The translations under genes and the position numbers were made by a program. From assembly GCF_032401055.1 (NCBI RefSeq), contig NZ_CP135529.1, positions 5,144,501 to 5,208,500 on the forward strand: a stretch of 64,000 nucleotides of DNA, in the 5' to 3' direction. This document shows positions 16,497 to 25,265 of this stretch, piece by piece. Origin of the DNA: Tardiphaga sp. 709. Its GTDB lineage: Bacteria; Pseudomonadota; Alphaproteobacteria; Rhizobiales; Xanthobacteraceae. The notes beneath the pieces were generated by a model, which was not told where the DNA came from, made no database searches, and worked only from the letters and a program-made list of their open reading frames with translations. Numbering within the stretch: position 1 is the stretch's first letter; every line of letters starts with the position of its first letter.

Positions 16497-17840
16497 ATGA
16501 CCGCAGTCACCAGTGCCCAGCGCGGCAAGATGGTCAACGGCTTCGACCCCGCCACGGCAACCGGCCTCACCGAGGAGAGCCGCAAGCTCGTCACGCGCCG
16601 CACTGAGTTACTTGGCCCGGCCTACCGGCTGTTCTACAGCAACCCCGTCGAGGTCGCGCGCGCCAAGGGCGTGCTGCTGTATGACTCAGAAGGCAACGAA
16701 TATCTCGACGCCTATAACAATGTGGTGTCGGTCGGCCATTGCCATCCGCGCGTGGTCGATGCGATCACCCAGCAGGCACAGACCATCTGCACCCATACGC
16801 GCTACATCCAGAAGGGCATTCTCGATTACGCCGAAGACCTGCTCGGCACGTTCGAGGGGCCGAAGCGCCATGCGATGTTCACCTGTACCGGCTCGGAAGC
16901 CAATGATCTCGCCGTCCGCATGGCCAAGCATCATACCGGCAATCAGGGCATCATCATCACCGAGGAGGCCTATCACGGCAATTCGGAGCTGACGGCCGGC
17001 TTCTCGCCGTCGCTCGGGCCGTATTCGCCGCTCGGCACCTTCGTGCGCCGCGTCCCCGCGCCGGACTCCTATCGCATCGCGCCGGAGAAGATCGGTGCCT
17101 GGATGGCCGAGAAGGTGTCCGAGCAGATCGTCGACCTGCAGCGCCGCGGTGCCGGTGTTGCCGCCTTCATCGCGGATTCGATGTTCTCGTCCGATGGCAT
17201 CTTCTCGCATCCGACCGACGTGCTGAAGCCGGTGCTTGATGTCGTGCACAAGGCCGGCGGCGTCTTCATCGCCGATGAAGTTCAGTCGGGCTTCGGCCGC
17301 AGCGGTGAAAAGCTCTGGGGCTATCAGCGCCACGGCATCACGCCGGATATCATCACCATGGGCAAGCCGATGGGCAACGGCTATCCCGTTGCTGCTGCTG
17401 TGATGCTGCCGGAGATCGTCGAGAAATTCGGCCGCGACAATCGCTACTTCAACACGTTCGGTGGCAACACCGTCGCGATGGCGGCCGCACAGGCCGTGCT
17501 GAATGTCATTCGCGACGAGAAGCTCGTCGAGAATTCGCTCCGCGTCGGCAAGATCCTGCGCGACGGCTTCCATGCGCTGGCGAAGAAATATGAGCAGATC
17601 GGCGATGTCCGCGGCTCCGGCCTCTATGTGGGCGTTGAACTCGTGAAGGATCGCAGCACCAAGGAGCCGGATGCCGCCGCCGCATCGGCCGTGGTCAATG
17701 GTTTGCGCGCGCGCCGCGTGCTGATCTCGGCCACCGGCCCTCATGCCAATGTGCTGAAGGTCCGCCCGCCGCTGGTGTTCACCGAAGCGAACGCCGATCG
17801 CCTGCTGACCGAGGCCGAAGCCGTGATGGCGTCGCTCTGA
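16497..17840 (+). CDS. class III PLP enzyme, phospho-lyase-like (AGXT2L type) or aminotransferase
   Basis: A 447-aa class III aminotransferase-fold protein. The start of the core reads LLYDSEGNEYLDAYNNVVSVGHCHPRVVDA, where the N-N-V-x-x-V-G-H-C-H-P pattern matches ethanolamine-phosphate and phosphohydroxylysine phospho-lyases. The cofactor Asp lies in FIADEVQSGFGR and the PLP lysine is Lys290 in TMGKPMGNGYP. A GAGGAA ribosome binding site precedes the ATG. Upstream is an APH-fold kinase, and the M20 hydrolase gene starts 1 nt after the stop. By family knowledge the enzyme would convert a phosphorylated amino alcohol to an aldehyde, ammonia and phosphate. Plain transamination remains possible. 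Confidence 0.85.
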   Translation: MTAVTSAQRGKMVNGFDPATATGLTEESRKLVTRRTELLGPAYRLFYSNPVEVARAKGVLLYDSEGNEYLDAYNNVVSVGHCHPRVVDAITQQAQTICTHTRYIQKGILDYAEDLLGTFEGPKRHAMFTCTGSEANDLAVRMAKHHTGNQGIIITEEAYHGNSELTAGFSPSLGPYSPLGTFVRRVPAPDSYRIAPEKIGAWMAEKVSEQIVDLQRRGAGVAAFIADSMFSSDGIFSHPTDVLKPVLDVVHKAGGVFIADEVQSGFGRSGEKLWGYQRHGITPDIITMGKPMGNGYPVAAAVMLPEIVEKFGRDNRYFNTFGGNTVAMAAAQAVLNVIRDEKLVENSLRVGKILRDGFHALAKKYEQIGDVRGSGLYVGVELVKDRSTKEPDAAAASAVVNGLRARRVLISATGPHANVLKVRPPLVFTEANADRLLTEAEAVMASL

Positions 17841-17841
17841 G

Positions 17842-19221
17842 ATGACACGGATTGATGCCATCGCGCGGGTCAACGCGCAGCTCACATCAGGTGATTTCCT
17901 CGCCACGCTCGATCGCATGGTGGGCTACAAGACCGAGAGCCAGAGCGATAAGCGCGCCGATGAGCTGCGCGCGTATCTCGAGCAGGAACTGACGCCGACT
18001 TTCACGGCGCTCGGCTTTACGACTGACATCATCCCGTCGCCATCCGGGCGCGGACCCCATCTGCTCGCGACCTATTACGAGAGCGACGATCTGCCGACCG
18101 TGCTGATGTATGGCCATGGCGATGTGGTCCCCGGTATGGAAGGCGAGTGGCGCGACGGGCTCGACCCGTGGCGCTGCACGACGGTTGGCGAGCGCGTCTA
18201 TGGCCGCGGCACCGCTGACAATAAAGGCCAGCATGCGATCAACATCGCGGCACTTCGCGCCGTGCATGAAGCGCGCGGCGGCAAACTCGGCTTCAATGCC
18301 AAGTTCATCATCGAGATGGGTGAGGAGATCGGCTCACCCGATCTGCCGAAAGTCTGCGAGAGCAATCGCGACGCGCTGAAGGCCGATCTGTTTCTCGCCT
18401 CCGACGGCCCACGTTTGTCAGCGGAGCGTCCGACGATCTTTCTCGGCTGCCGTGGCGGCCGCCGCATTCATCTCGATATCGAACTGCGTGACGGCGCGCA
18501 TCATTCCGGCAACTGGGGCGGGCTACTCGCGAATCCAGCAACGATCCTCGCGTCGGCGATCGCGACGTTGGTCGACAAGAACGGTCGTATTCTGCTCGAT
18601 GCATTGAAGCCGCCGCGCATTTCCAATCAGGTCCGTGCGGCTCTGGCTGACGTGATCGTCGCGCCGTCGGCCGATGAACCGGCTCTGTCGGAGAATTGGG
18701 GCGAAGACGGCTTGTCGCCGGCGGAAAGGCTCTATGCCTGGAATACGCTGGAAGTGCTGGCGATCAATGCCGGCAATATCAACAATCCCGCCAATGCCAT
18801 TCCCGGCAAGGCCGGCGCGGTGCTGCAGCTGCGCTTCGTCGTTGGCACGGATATCGAGAATGTCGTGCCGGCGATTCAGAAGCATCTCGCTGAAAACGGC
18901 TTCGCTGATATCAAGGTGAGCCAGTCGCAATATTTTTCGGCGTCACGTACCGATATCGACAATCCCTGGGTCGGCTGGGCCGTCGAGTCCGTCCGTAAGA
19001 CCACGGGTAGCGCGCCGGCGTTGCTGCCGAATTTCGGCGGCTCGCTGCCGAATGACGTATTCACGGATATTCTCGGCCTGCCCACCGTGTGGGTGCCGCA
19101 TTCCTATCCCGGCTGCTCGCAGCACGCGCCGGATGAACACATTCTCCTGCCGGTGACGGAACAGGCGCTGAACATCATGGCCGGGTTGTTCTGGGATTTG
19201 GGTGAGAAGGGGAAGGCGTAG
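17842..19221 (+). CDS. M20 family metallopeptidase/amidohydrolase
   Basis: A 459-aa zinc-dependent hydrolase of the M20 family. Metal ligands are seen in VLMYGHGDVVPG (His), GRGTADNKGQ (bridging Asp), IIEMGEEIGS (catalytic Glu and ligand Glu) and, near the C-terminus, VWVPHSYPGCSQHAPDEH. A dimerisation domain lies between about 195 and 310. Such enzymes cleave dipeptides, N-acyl or N-carbamoyl amino acids. The ATG comes 1 nt after the stop of the phospho-lyase gene, so both are co-translated. In this operon it could release the amino-alcohol substrate from a conjugate or peptide; that is inference. Confidence 0.88.
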   Translation: MTRIDAIARVNAQLTSGDFLATLDRMVGYKTESQSDKRADELRAYLEQELTPTFTALGFTTDIIPSPSGRGPHLLATYYESDDLPTVLMYGHGDVVPGMEGEWRDGLDPWRCTTVGERVYGRGTADNKGQHAINIAALRAVHEARGGKLGFNAKFIIEMGEEIGSPDLPKVCESNRDALKADLFLASDGPRLSAERPTIFLGCRGGRRIHLDIELRDGAHHSGNWGGLLANPATILASAIATLVDKNGRILLDALKPPRISNQVRAALADVIVAPSADEPALSENWGEDGLSPAERLYAWNTLEVLAINAGNINNPANAIPGKAGAVLQLRFVVGTDIENVVPAIQKHLAENGFADIKVSQSQYFSASRTDIDNPWVGWAVESVRKTTGSAPALLPNFGGSLPNDVFTDILGLPTVWVPHSYPGCSQHAPDEHILLPVTEQALNIMAGLFWDLGEKGKA

Positions 19222-19236
19222 TAGCCACCCTCACTG

Positions 19237-19365
19237 TCATTCCGGGGCGCGTTCGACCTTCCGAACGCGAACCCGGAATCCCAGTATGGCTTGGTGCTAT
19301 AGGTGACTTAACACTACGAGACTCCGGGTTCGCGATCGCCAAGTGGCGTTCGCGCCCCGGAATGA
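19237..19365. repeat. nested intergenic palindrome, family A copy 1
   Basis: Perfect 15-bp outer arms, TCATTCCGGGGCGCG (19237-19251) and its complement (19351-19365), enclose inner arms built on CGAACCCGGAAT and CTCCGGGTTCG. Two more copies of this family lie at 34518-34667 and 47741-47884. It lies between convergent genes and could act as a bidirectional terminator. No transposase is near. Confidence 0.85.
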
Positions 19366-19375
19366 GGAGTTGATA

Positions 19376-20233
19376 TCAATCCTTCACAAACGCCAGCAGC
19401 ACGCCATTGCCCTTGCTCGGCGGCACGACGACGCCGACATCGCTGCGGCTGCCGGCTGAACCCACAGCCTTCTCCGCCGCTGCAATATCCGCCACGCCGA
19501 ACACCAGCGAAATGCCGCCGCGGTCCGGAATGCCGGCCAGCGACGTGCCGGGGAAGTGTTTCGCGAGCACGTCCTTGGTGACGAATACAAAGTCCGCGCG
19601 GTCGCCGCCCGACGGCACTGTCACAGCGCCATCGGCTTCGGTCTTGACCGCGCCGTCGATCAGCTTCGCCATATGCTGTGCGTCTGTCTCCGGCTCGGGC
19701 GTGACGATGAACACCTTCTTCAGGCGCTTCGCCGTATTGGCATGCACCTGCAGCTCGGGAATCCAGACGGTTTCGCGGGTCTTGTGCTGGCAGGCGAAGA
19801 TGCGGAGGCCGCCGGGGGCTTCCTCATAGGGCCACTGATAGGTGGCGAATTTTGCTGCGCTCAGGCTTCCGTCCGGCATCGTCACCGGACGTTCGAAATC
19901 GGTCGGGCCGATCGGTGTGTAGCCGCGTGCGCGGATTTCCTCGGCGCCGACGGTCGCGTCGGTGGTGGTGAAGGCGATGCGCTCGATGCCGTCGCCGCGC
20001 TTGGCGAGAAACGCCCGCGTCGGCGCATTGTGCTCGGTCTCGTTCAGAACGCCGAGCAGCTCCACATAGTCCGGGCCGAGCATCATGGTGTAATTGCCGG
20101 AGCCCATCTTGGCGCTGTGGGTGCCGCGCGGCGACACCGTAAAGCCGAGGCTCTTCCAGTTCGCGGCGGCGGCGTCGAGGTCTTTCACGACGACCACGGC
20201 GTGGTCGATTCCAACGATGTTTTTCAGCGTCAC
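19376..20233 (-). CDS. VOC family (glyoxalase-like) protein
   Basis: A protein of about 285 aa starting GIDHAVVVVKDLDAAAANWKSLGF, the first beta-alpha module of a vicinal-oxygen-chelate fold. A second module is visible after about residue 150 (RLKKVFIVTPEPETDAQHMAKL). It belongs with the long glyoxalase-like domain proteins of uncertain substrate. I chose the GTG at 20233, which has AAGG 10 nt upstream; the TTG at 20251 has none. It is divergent from the FAD oxidoreductase gene and convergent with the M20 gene. A role in the same amine or amino-acid pathway is possible but unproven. Confidence 0.82.
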   Translation of the reverse strand: MTLKNIVGIDHAVVVVKDLDAAAANWKSLGFTVSPRGTHSAKMGSGNYTMMLGPDYVELLGVLNETEHNAPTRAFLAKRGDGIERIAFTTTDATVGAEEIRARGYTPIGPTDFERPVTMPDGSLSAAKFATYQWPYEEAPGGLRIFACQHKTRETVWIPELQVHANTAKRLKKVFIVTPEPETDAQHMAKLIDGAVKTEADGAVTVPSGGDRADFVFVTKDVLAKHFPGTSLAGIPDRGGISLVFGVADIAAAEKAVGSAGSRSDVGVVVPPSKGNGVLLAFVKD

Positions 20234-20356
20234 GTGCTCATTACCTTGCAATGGATCAGGCGCGTAAACTATGCAGAATGCAGGGGTGCCGCAAGAGAAC
20301 GGTTATGTTCGGTTGCGCGGCGCAATGCATGATTGATGCTGCAGAAAGGCGTGACG

Positions 20357-21661
20357 ATGGATACCGCAAACGTGCCTTGGCCGAAGTCGCTCTGGGCCGG
20401 CGTCACGCCTCCGGGGCCGGACTTGCCCGAGCTGAAGAGCTCTGTCGAAGCCGATGTGGTCGTCATCGGTGGCGGTTTCACGGGGCTCTCGACGGCGCTG
20501 CATCTGCGCGAAGCCGGTATCGATGTTGCGGTTGTCGAGGCCATGGAGCCGGGCTGGGGCGCTTCGGGGCGCAATAACGGCCAGGTGATTCCGACGCTGT
20601 CGCGGCCAGATCCCGAAGACATCATCAAGCGCTATGGCGCGGCCGGCGAACGTCTCGTCGGTCTGATCCGCGACAGCGCCTCGATCCTGTTCGATCTCAC
20701 GCGCCGTTATCAGATCCAGGCCGAGGCCGAACAGAACGGTTGGATCCAGCCGGTGCATTCGCCGGGGCGTATCAAGATCGCCGAGCGCCGCGTGCGGCAG
20801 TGGTCCAAACACGGCGCACCGGTGGAGTTGCTGTCACGCGAGCAGATGCGCACGCTGCTCGGCTCAGACGCATGGTTCGGCGGCTTCTGGAACAAGACCG
20901 GCGGCCATATCAATCCGCTGGCGCTGGCACGCGGCCTTGCGCGCGTGGTGCTGGAGCAGGGCGGCCGCATCTATGCGCGCTCGCCGGTGGAGACTTATGA
21001 GCGCAAGGGCGATCGCTGGATCGTCAAGACGAAGAACGGCGAGGTCCGCGCGCGCAGCCTGATCGTCGCCACCAATGCCTATACCGGCGAGTTCTCCAAA
21101 CAGCTTTCGCCAGACATCGCCAGCGAGGTGATGCCGGTGCTGTCATGGCAGATGGCGACACAGCCGCTGTCCGACGAGGCACGCAAGACCATCATCCCCG
21201 GTCGGCAGTCGATGTCCGATACCCATGGCGAACTGTATTTCGCGCGCTACGACGCGCGCAATCGTCTGGTCACCGGCGGCAATGTGGTCGGGCTCGGCGA
21301 CAAGACGGAGCGGCTGAAAGTCATGGTGGCCGAACGGTTGAAACGGCTATGGCCACAGATCGGCGATGTCCAGTTCGATTATGTCTGGAACGGTTATGTC
21401 GGCATGACCACGGACTTCCTGCCGCGCATGCACAGACTCGGGCCCAATGCCTATGGCTGGACCGGCTGCAATGGCCGCGGTGTCGCGCTGTCGGTGGCGC
21501 TCGGCGATGAATTCTCGAAGGTGGTGCGCGGTGTGCCGGAAAGCGAATTGGCGCTGCCATTCTCCGAGCCGGTGCCGATCGCAGCGCACGGCCTGATGCG
21601 GTTGCTCGCGCCCTTCATGCTGCTGGTCTATCGCCGCAGGGACGCGAAGGAGATGGCGTAG
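20357..21661 (+). CDS. FAD-dependent oxidoreductase (DadA/PuuB-like amine or amino-acid oxidase)
   Basis: A 434-aa DAO-family flavoprotein. The dinucleotide motif ADVVVIGGGFTGLSTALHLREAG appears near residue 35, followed by GWGASGRNNGQVIP, the FAD contact typical of gamma-glutamylputrescine oxidase-like enzymes. The C-terminal GWTGCNGRGVALSVALGDEF completes the FAD site. The ATG at 20357 has AAAGG 7 nt upstream, and the TTG at 20333 is disregarded. By family it oxidises a primary or secondary amine or a D-amino acid to an imine with release of hydrogen peroxide or quinone reduction. It is convergent with a peptide-type ABC importer operon, a plausible partner in catabolism. Confidence 0.87.
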   Translation: MDTANVPWPKSLWAGVTPPGPDLPELKSSVEADVVVIGGGFTGLSTALHLREAGIDVAVVEAMEPGWGASGRNNGQVIPTLSRPDPEDIIKRYGAAGERLVGLIRDSASILFDLTRRYQIQAEAEQNGWIQPVHSPGRIKIAERRVRQWSKHGAPVELLSREQMRTLLGSDAWFGGFWNKTGGHINPLALARGLARVVLEQGGRIYARSPVETYERKGDRWIVKTKNGEVRARSLIVATNAYTGEFSKQLSPDIASEVMPVLSWQMATQPLSDEARKTIIPGRQSMSDTHGELYFARYDARNRLVTGGNVVGLGDKTERLKVMVAERLKRLWPQIGDVQFDYVWNGYVGMTTDFLPRMHRLGPNAYGWTGCNGRGVALSVALGDEFSKVVRGVPESELALPFSEPVPIAAHGLMRLLAPFMLLVYRRRDAKEMA

Positions 21662-21680
21662 CGTACGCCACACACTCAGC

Positions 21681-21790
21681 CCTCATCCTGAGGAGCCGCG
21701 CAGCGGCGTCTCGAAGGATGGCCGCGAGCTCCGGAACCTAGCCATCTCATGGTTCGAGACGCGCGCAAGTGCGCACTCCTCACCATGAGG
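21681..21790. repeat. intergenic palindromic repeat, family C
   Basis: The outer parts CCTCATcctGAGGAG and CTCCTCaccATGAGG mirror each other, and inner GGCGTCTCGAA and TTCGAGACGCG form a second pair, giving one long imperfect palindrome between convergent genes. The motif is a familiar intergenic repeat in Bradyrhizobium and Rhodopseudomonas (from memory). Only one copy is in this window. Confidence 0.7.
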
Positions 21791-21797
21791 AATGGAG

Positions 21798-23432
21798 CTA
21801 CACCGTCACTGGCTTCCGGCTGCGCGCAAAATCGCCGCCGGGGATCGAGGCCAGCAGAGCCTGCGTATAGGCGTGCTGCGGATTGCCGAATACCTCGCCG
21901 GCCAGGCCGTGCTCGACGACTTCGCCGTCTTTCATCACGGCGACGAGATCACAGATCTGCGCGGCAACGCGCAGGTCGTGCGTGATGAAGACGATCGAGA
22001 GCCCGAGCCGCTCGCGCAGCTCGTGCAGCATCTTCAGCACCTGCGCCTGCACGGAGACGTCGAGCGCCGAGACCGCCTCGTCGGCCACCAGCACGTCGGG
22101 CTTCAGCGCGAGCGCGCGCGCAAGGCCGATACGCTGGCGTTGCCCGCCGGAGAATTCGTGCGGGAAGCGATCGATGGCCGAGGGATCGAGGCCGACCAGC
22201 CGAAACAGCTCCTTCGCCTGTGCCACCGCCTGCGCACGCGGCGTACCGTGCACGATCGGACCTTGCGCCACGAGATCGCCGGCCTTGCGGCGCGGGTTCA
22301 GCGAGGCGAACGGGTCCTGAAACACCATCTGAATGTGTTTGGTCTCGCGGCGCACCTCGTCGCGCGTGAGCTTCGCCCAGTCCTTGCCTTCCAGCACGAT
22401 TGATCCCCCATCGGGATCGATCAGCCTGATAATGCAGCGGGCGAGCGTCGATTTGCCCGAACCGGATTCGCCGACAATGCCCAGCGTCGCGCCACGCGGC
22501 AGTTTCAGAGAGACGGACTTCACCGCATGGGTCACGCGCACGCCGCGTCCGAGAAAGCCGCCATTGCGATAGGTCTTCGACACGTTGTCGAGCGTCAGGA
22601 TGATGTCGTCGGACAGTGCGCGCGGCGGCGGCGCCGTCAGCGGTGGCACCGCGGCGATCAGCTGCTGCGTATAGGGATGCTGCGGATTGGTCAGCACATC
22701 CTTCACCGTGCCCTGTTCGACCACGTTGCCATGCTGCATCACCACCACGCGGTCGGCGATTTCGGCGACCACGCCGAAATCGTGGGTGATGAACAGCACC
22801 GCGGTGTTGCGGCGGCTCTGCAGTTCCTTGATCAGTTTCAGGATCTGCGCCTGTGTGGTGACGTCGAGCGCGGTGGTCGGCTCGTCGGCGATCAGGAGAC
22901 GCGGATCGAGCGCGAGCGCCATGGCGATCATGGCGCGCTGGCGCTGTCCGCCAGAGAGTTCGTGCGGATAGGCACGCGCGGCCTGCGCAGGATCGGGAAT
23001 GTGCACGTCCTGCAGCAACGCCAGCACGCGCGCCTTGATGTCGACCTTCGAGAGTTCGGTATGGATCTCGAACATCTCACCGATCTGGTCGCCGATGGTG
23101 CGCAGCGGATTGAGCGCCGTCATCGGCTCCTGGAAGATCATCGCGATCCCGGCGCCGCGCACCTTGCGCATCTCGGCATTGCTGGCGCTGGCGAGGTCCT
23201 TGCCCTCGAACAGCACACGGCCGCCATCGATGGCGACTTCGCCGGGCAATAGCCGCATGATGGCATTGGCCATGACAGACTTGCCGGAACCGGACTCGCC
23301 AACCACGCAGACGATCTCATTGGCGGCAATCGCCATCGAGACGCCGCCCAGCGCATGCGAGCGGTCGGCGCCTTTCGGCAGCTTCACGCTGAGGCCGTCG
23401 ATGGTGAGGATCGGATTGTCCACGGCGCTCAT
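21798..23432 (-). CDS. peptide-type ABC transporter, double ATP-binding protein
   Basis: A 544-aa protein that joins DppD- and DppF-like ATPases in one chain. The first domain has Walker A GESGSGKS, signature LSGGQRQRAMIAMAL and Walker B LLIADEPTTALD. The second, after residue 270, has GIVGESGSGKSTLARC, FSGGQRQRIGLARAL and VLVADEAVSALD. It energises uptake of oligopeptides or similar solutes with the two permeases encoded upstream. Its start overlaps the stop of the DppC-like permease gene by 4 nt. It is the last gene of a four-gene minus-strand operon (binding protein, two permeases, ATPase). Confidence 0.95.
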   Translation of the reverse strand: MSAVDNPILTIDGLSVKLPKGADRSHALGGVSMAIAANEIVCVVGESGSGKSVMANAIMRLLPGEVAIDGGRVLFEGKDLASASNAEMRKVRGAGIAMIFQEPMTALNPLRTIGDQIGEMFEIHTELSKVDIKARVLALLQDVHIPDPAQAARAYPHELSGGQRQRAMIAMALALDPRLLIADEPTTALDVTTQAQILKLIKELQSRRNTAVLFITHDFGVVAEIADRVVVMQHGNVVEQGTVKDVLTNPQHPYTQQLIAAVPPLTAPPPRALSDDIILTLDNVSKTYRNGGFLGRGVRVTHAVKSVSLKLPRGATLGIVGESGSGKSTLARCIIRLIDPDGGSIVLEGKDWAKLTRDEVRRETKHIQMVFQDPFASLNPRRKAGDLVAQGPIVHGTPRAQAVAQAKELFRLVGLDPSAIDRFPHEFSGGQRQRIGLARALALKPDVLVADEAVSALDVSVQAQVLKMLHELRERLGLSIVFITHDLRVAAQICDLVAVMKDGEVVEHGLAGEVFGNPQHAYTQALLASIPGGDFARSRKPVTV

Positions 23433-24262
23433 CGGCTCTTCAGCCTCGGATTGAGCGCATCATTGAGGCCCTGGCCAACCAGCGACACCGCGAGCACGGT
23501 GAGCAGAATGGCGATGCCGGGGATTGCCGAGACATACCACTGCACGCGCAGCACGTCGCGGCCGAGACCAATGAGATTGCCCCATGACGCCACATTGGGA
23601 TCGGACAGGCGCAGGAAGGCGAGTGCGCTTTCCAAGAGGATCGATAGCGCCATCACCACGCTGGCATAGACGATGACGGGCGGCAGCGCATTGGGCAGGA
23701 TTTCACCCAGGATGAGCTGGATGTCTTTCATGCCCAGCGTGCGTCCGGCCTGCACGAATTCACGGCTGCGCAGCGACATGAATTCCGCGCGCGTCAATCG
23801 CGCCGGTGCCGGCCATGAGACGATGCCGACGGCGATGGTGACGGTGGTGATGGTCGAGCCGAACACGGCGACCAGCACCAGCAGCAGCACGAAGTTCGGC
23901 AGCGTCTGGAACGCTTCGGTGATGCGCATCAGCACCGTATCGACCCAGCCGCCATAATAGCCGGCAAAGGCGCCGATCAGCACGCCGATGACCACGGCGA
24001 TGACAGTCGCCACGCCGCCGATCAGCAGCGAGATGCGCGCGCCGTAGAAGATCTGCGCGGCGATATCGCGGCCGGAATTGTCGGTACCCAGCAGGAAGCG
24101 CGGATTGGAGAACGGCCAGATCAGCGGCCGCCCTGCGAGCGCCAGCGGATCGCGCGGATAGATCCAGCTTGCGGTGATGGCCATCACGATGACCACCAGC
24201 AGGAGCAACAAGCCCACGACGGCGGCCGGGCTGCGGAAATAGCGCTTGATCGCGTCCATCAT
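23429..24262 (-). CDS. peptide-type ABC transporter permease (DppC-like)
   Basis: A 277-aa inner-membrane permease. It starts MMDAIKRYFRSPAAVVGLLLLLVVIVMAI and has about six helices. The BPD_transp_1 coupling segment includes EFVQAGRTLGMKDIQLILGEILPNALPP, the EAA-type loop that contacts the ATPase. The ATG at 24262 lies 1 nt after the upstream permease stop. The longer frame to 24460 is a Ser/Arg-rich shadow of the other gene. It pairs with the DppB-like permease. Confidence 0.93.
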   Translation of the reverse strand: MMDAIKRYFRSPAAVVGLLLLLVVIVMAITASWIYPRDPLALAGRPLIWPFSNPRFLLGTDNSGRDIAAQIFYGARISLLIGGVATVIAVVIGVLIGAFAGYYGGWVDTVLMRITEAFQTLPNFVLLLVLVAVFGSTITTVTIAVGIVSWPAPARLTRAEFMSLRSREFVQAGRTLGMKDIQLILGEILPNALPPVIVYASVVMALSILLESALAFLRLSDPNVASWGNLIGLGRDVLRVQWYVSAIPGIAILLTVLAVSLVGQGLNDALNPRLKSR

Positions 24263-24263
24263 C

Positions 24264-25241
24264 TCACGTCTCCGCCTGGATGCGCGGATCGAGCCGCGCA
24301 TAGAGAAGGTCGACGAGGAAGTTGACGAGGATGACGAGAAGCGCCGAGACGAAGACGATGCCGAGCAGCGTGTTGAGATCGCGTTGCACGACGGATTCGT
24401 AGGCAAGACGTCCAAGGCCCGGCAGGGAGAACACACTCTCCACGACAACCGAGCCGCCAAGCATGGTGCCGGCCTGCAGACCGATCAGCGTCACCATCGG
24501 CAGCAATGCATTGCGCAGCACATGCTTCGCCACCACGCGGGTCTCGTCGAGTCCCTTGGCGCGCGCGGTGCGCACGAAATCGAGATTGAGCACTTCCAGC
24601 ATCGAGGCGCGCATGATGCGCAGATAGATCGCGAGGAAGATTAGCCCCAGCGTCAGCGTCGGCAGGATCAGATGCAGCGCGATATCGACGGTGCGGCCAA
24701 ATCCGGTTTGTACAGCGCCGATATCCTCGAAACCGCCGGCCGGCAGCCATTGCAGATAGATCGAGAACACCACGATGGCCATCAGGCCGAACCAGAACGA
24801 CGGAGTGGCGTAGAAGACGAGGCCGAGCGTGGAGATCAGCGTGTCCGGCCATTTGTTGACGCCGCGTGCGGCGACGACGCCAAGTAGCAGACCGAAGAAA
24901 AACGCAAAGGACAGCGACGCGGTCATCAAGAGGATTGTCGGCGGCAGGCGTTCGAGGATCACGGTCGCCACCGGCTTGCCATAGATCGAGGAGAAGCCGA
25001 GATCGAGCCGGATCAGCCGCCACAGATAGTTGCCGAGCTGCATCGGGATCGAAAGGTCGAGCCCGTAGAATTTGCGGAGCTCGCGTGCGGTTGCGGCATC
25101 GCCGCCGCCCATCTGTGCCATCATGGCATCGACGGTGTCTCCCGGTGCGAATTGCAGCAGCAGGAACACGCCGATCAGGATCAGGAATAGTGTGGGTATC
25201 GAGGCGGCGAGCCGCCGCCCCGCAAGGCTCAGGATGCGCAT
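24264..25241 (-). CDS. peptide-type ABC transporter permease (DppB-like)
   Basis: A 325-aa permease with the DppB N-terminal domain (LASIPTLFLILIGVFLLLQFAPGD) and about six helices. The EAA loop DFVRTARAKGLDETRVVAKHVLRNALLPM is followed by GGSVVVESVFSLPGLGRLAYESV, both characteristic of nickel/peptide importers. It lies between the binding-protein gene (24-bp gap) and the second permease (1-nt gap). Confidence 0.94.
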   Translation of the reverse strand: MRILSLAGRRLAASIPTLFLILIGVFLLLQFAPGDTVDAMMAQMGGGDAATARELRKFYGLDLSIPMQLGNYLWRLIRLDLGFSSIYGKPVATVILERLPPTILLMTASLSFAFFFGLLLGVVAARGVNKWPDTLISTLGLVFYATPSFWFGLMAIVVFSIYLQWLPAGGFEDIGAVQTGFGRTVDIALHLILPTLTLGLIFLAIYLRIMRASMLEVLNLDFVRTARAKGLDETRVVAKHVLRNALLPMVTLIGLQAGTMLGGSVVVESVFSLPGLGRLAYESVVQRDLNTLLGIVFVSALLVILVNFLVDLLYARLDPRIQAET

Positions 25242-25265
25242 CTGGCTATTGTGGCGAAGTTTGGC

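Noticed and set aside
19237-19365. Family A palindromes as insertion-sequence ends
   Set aside because: No transposase gene or target-site duplication is visible near any of the three copies.
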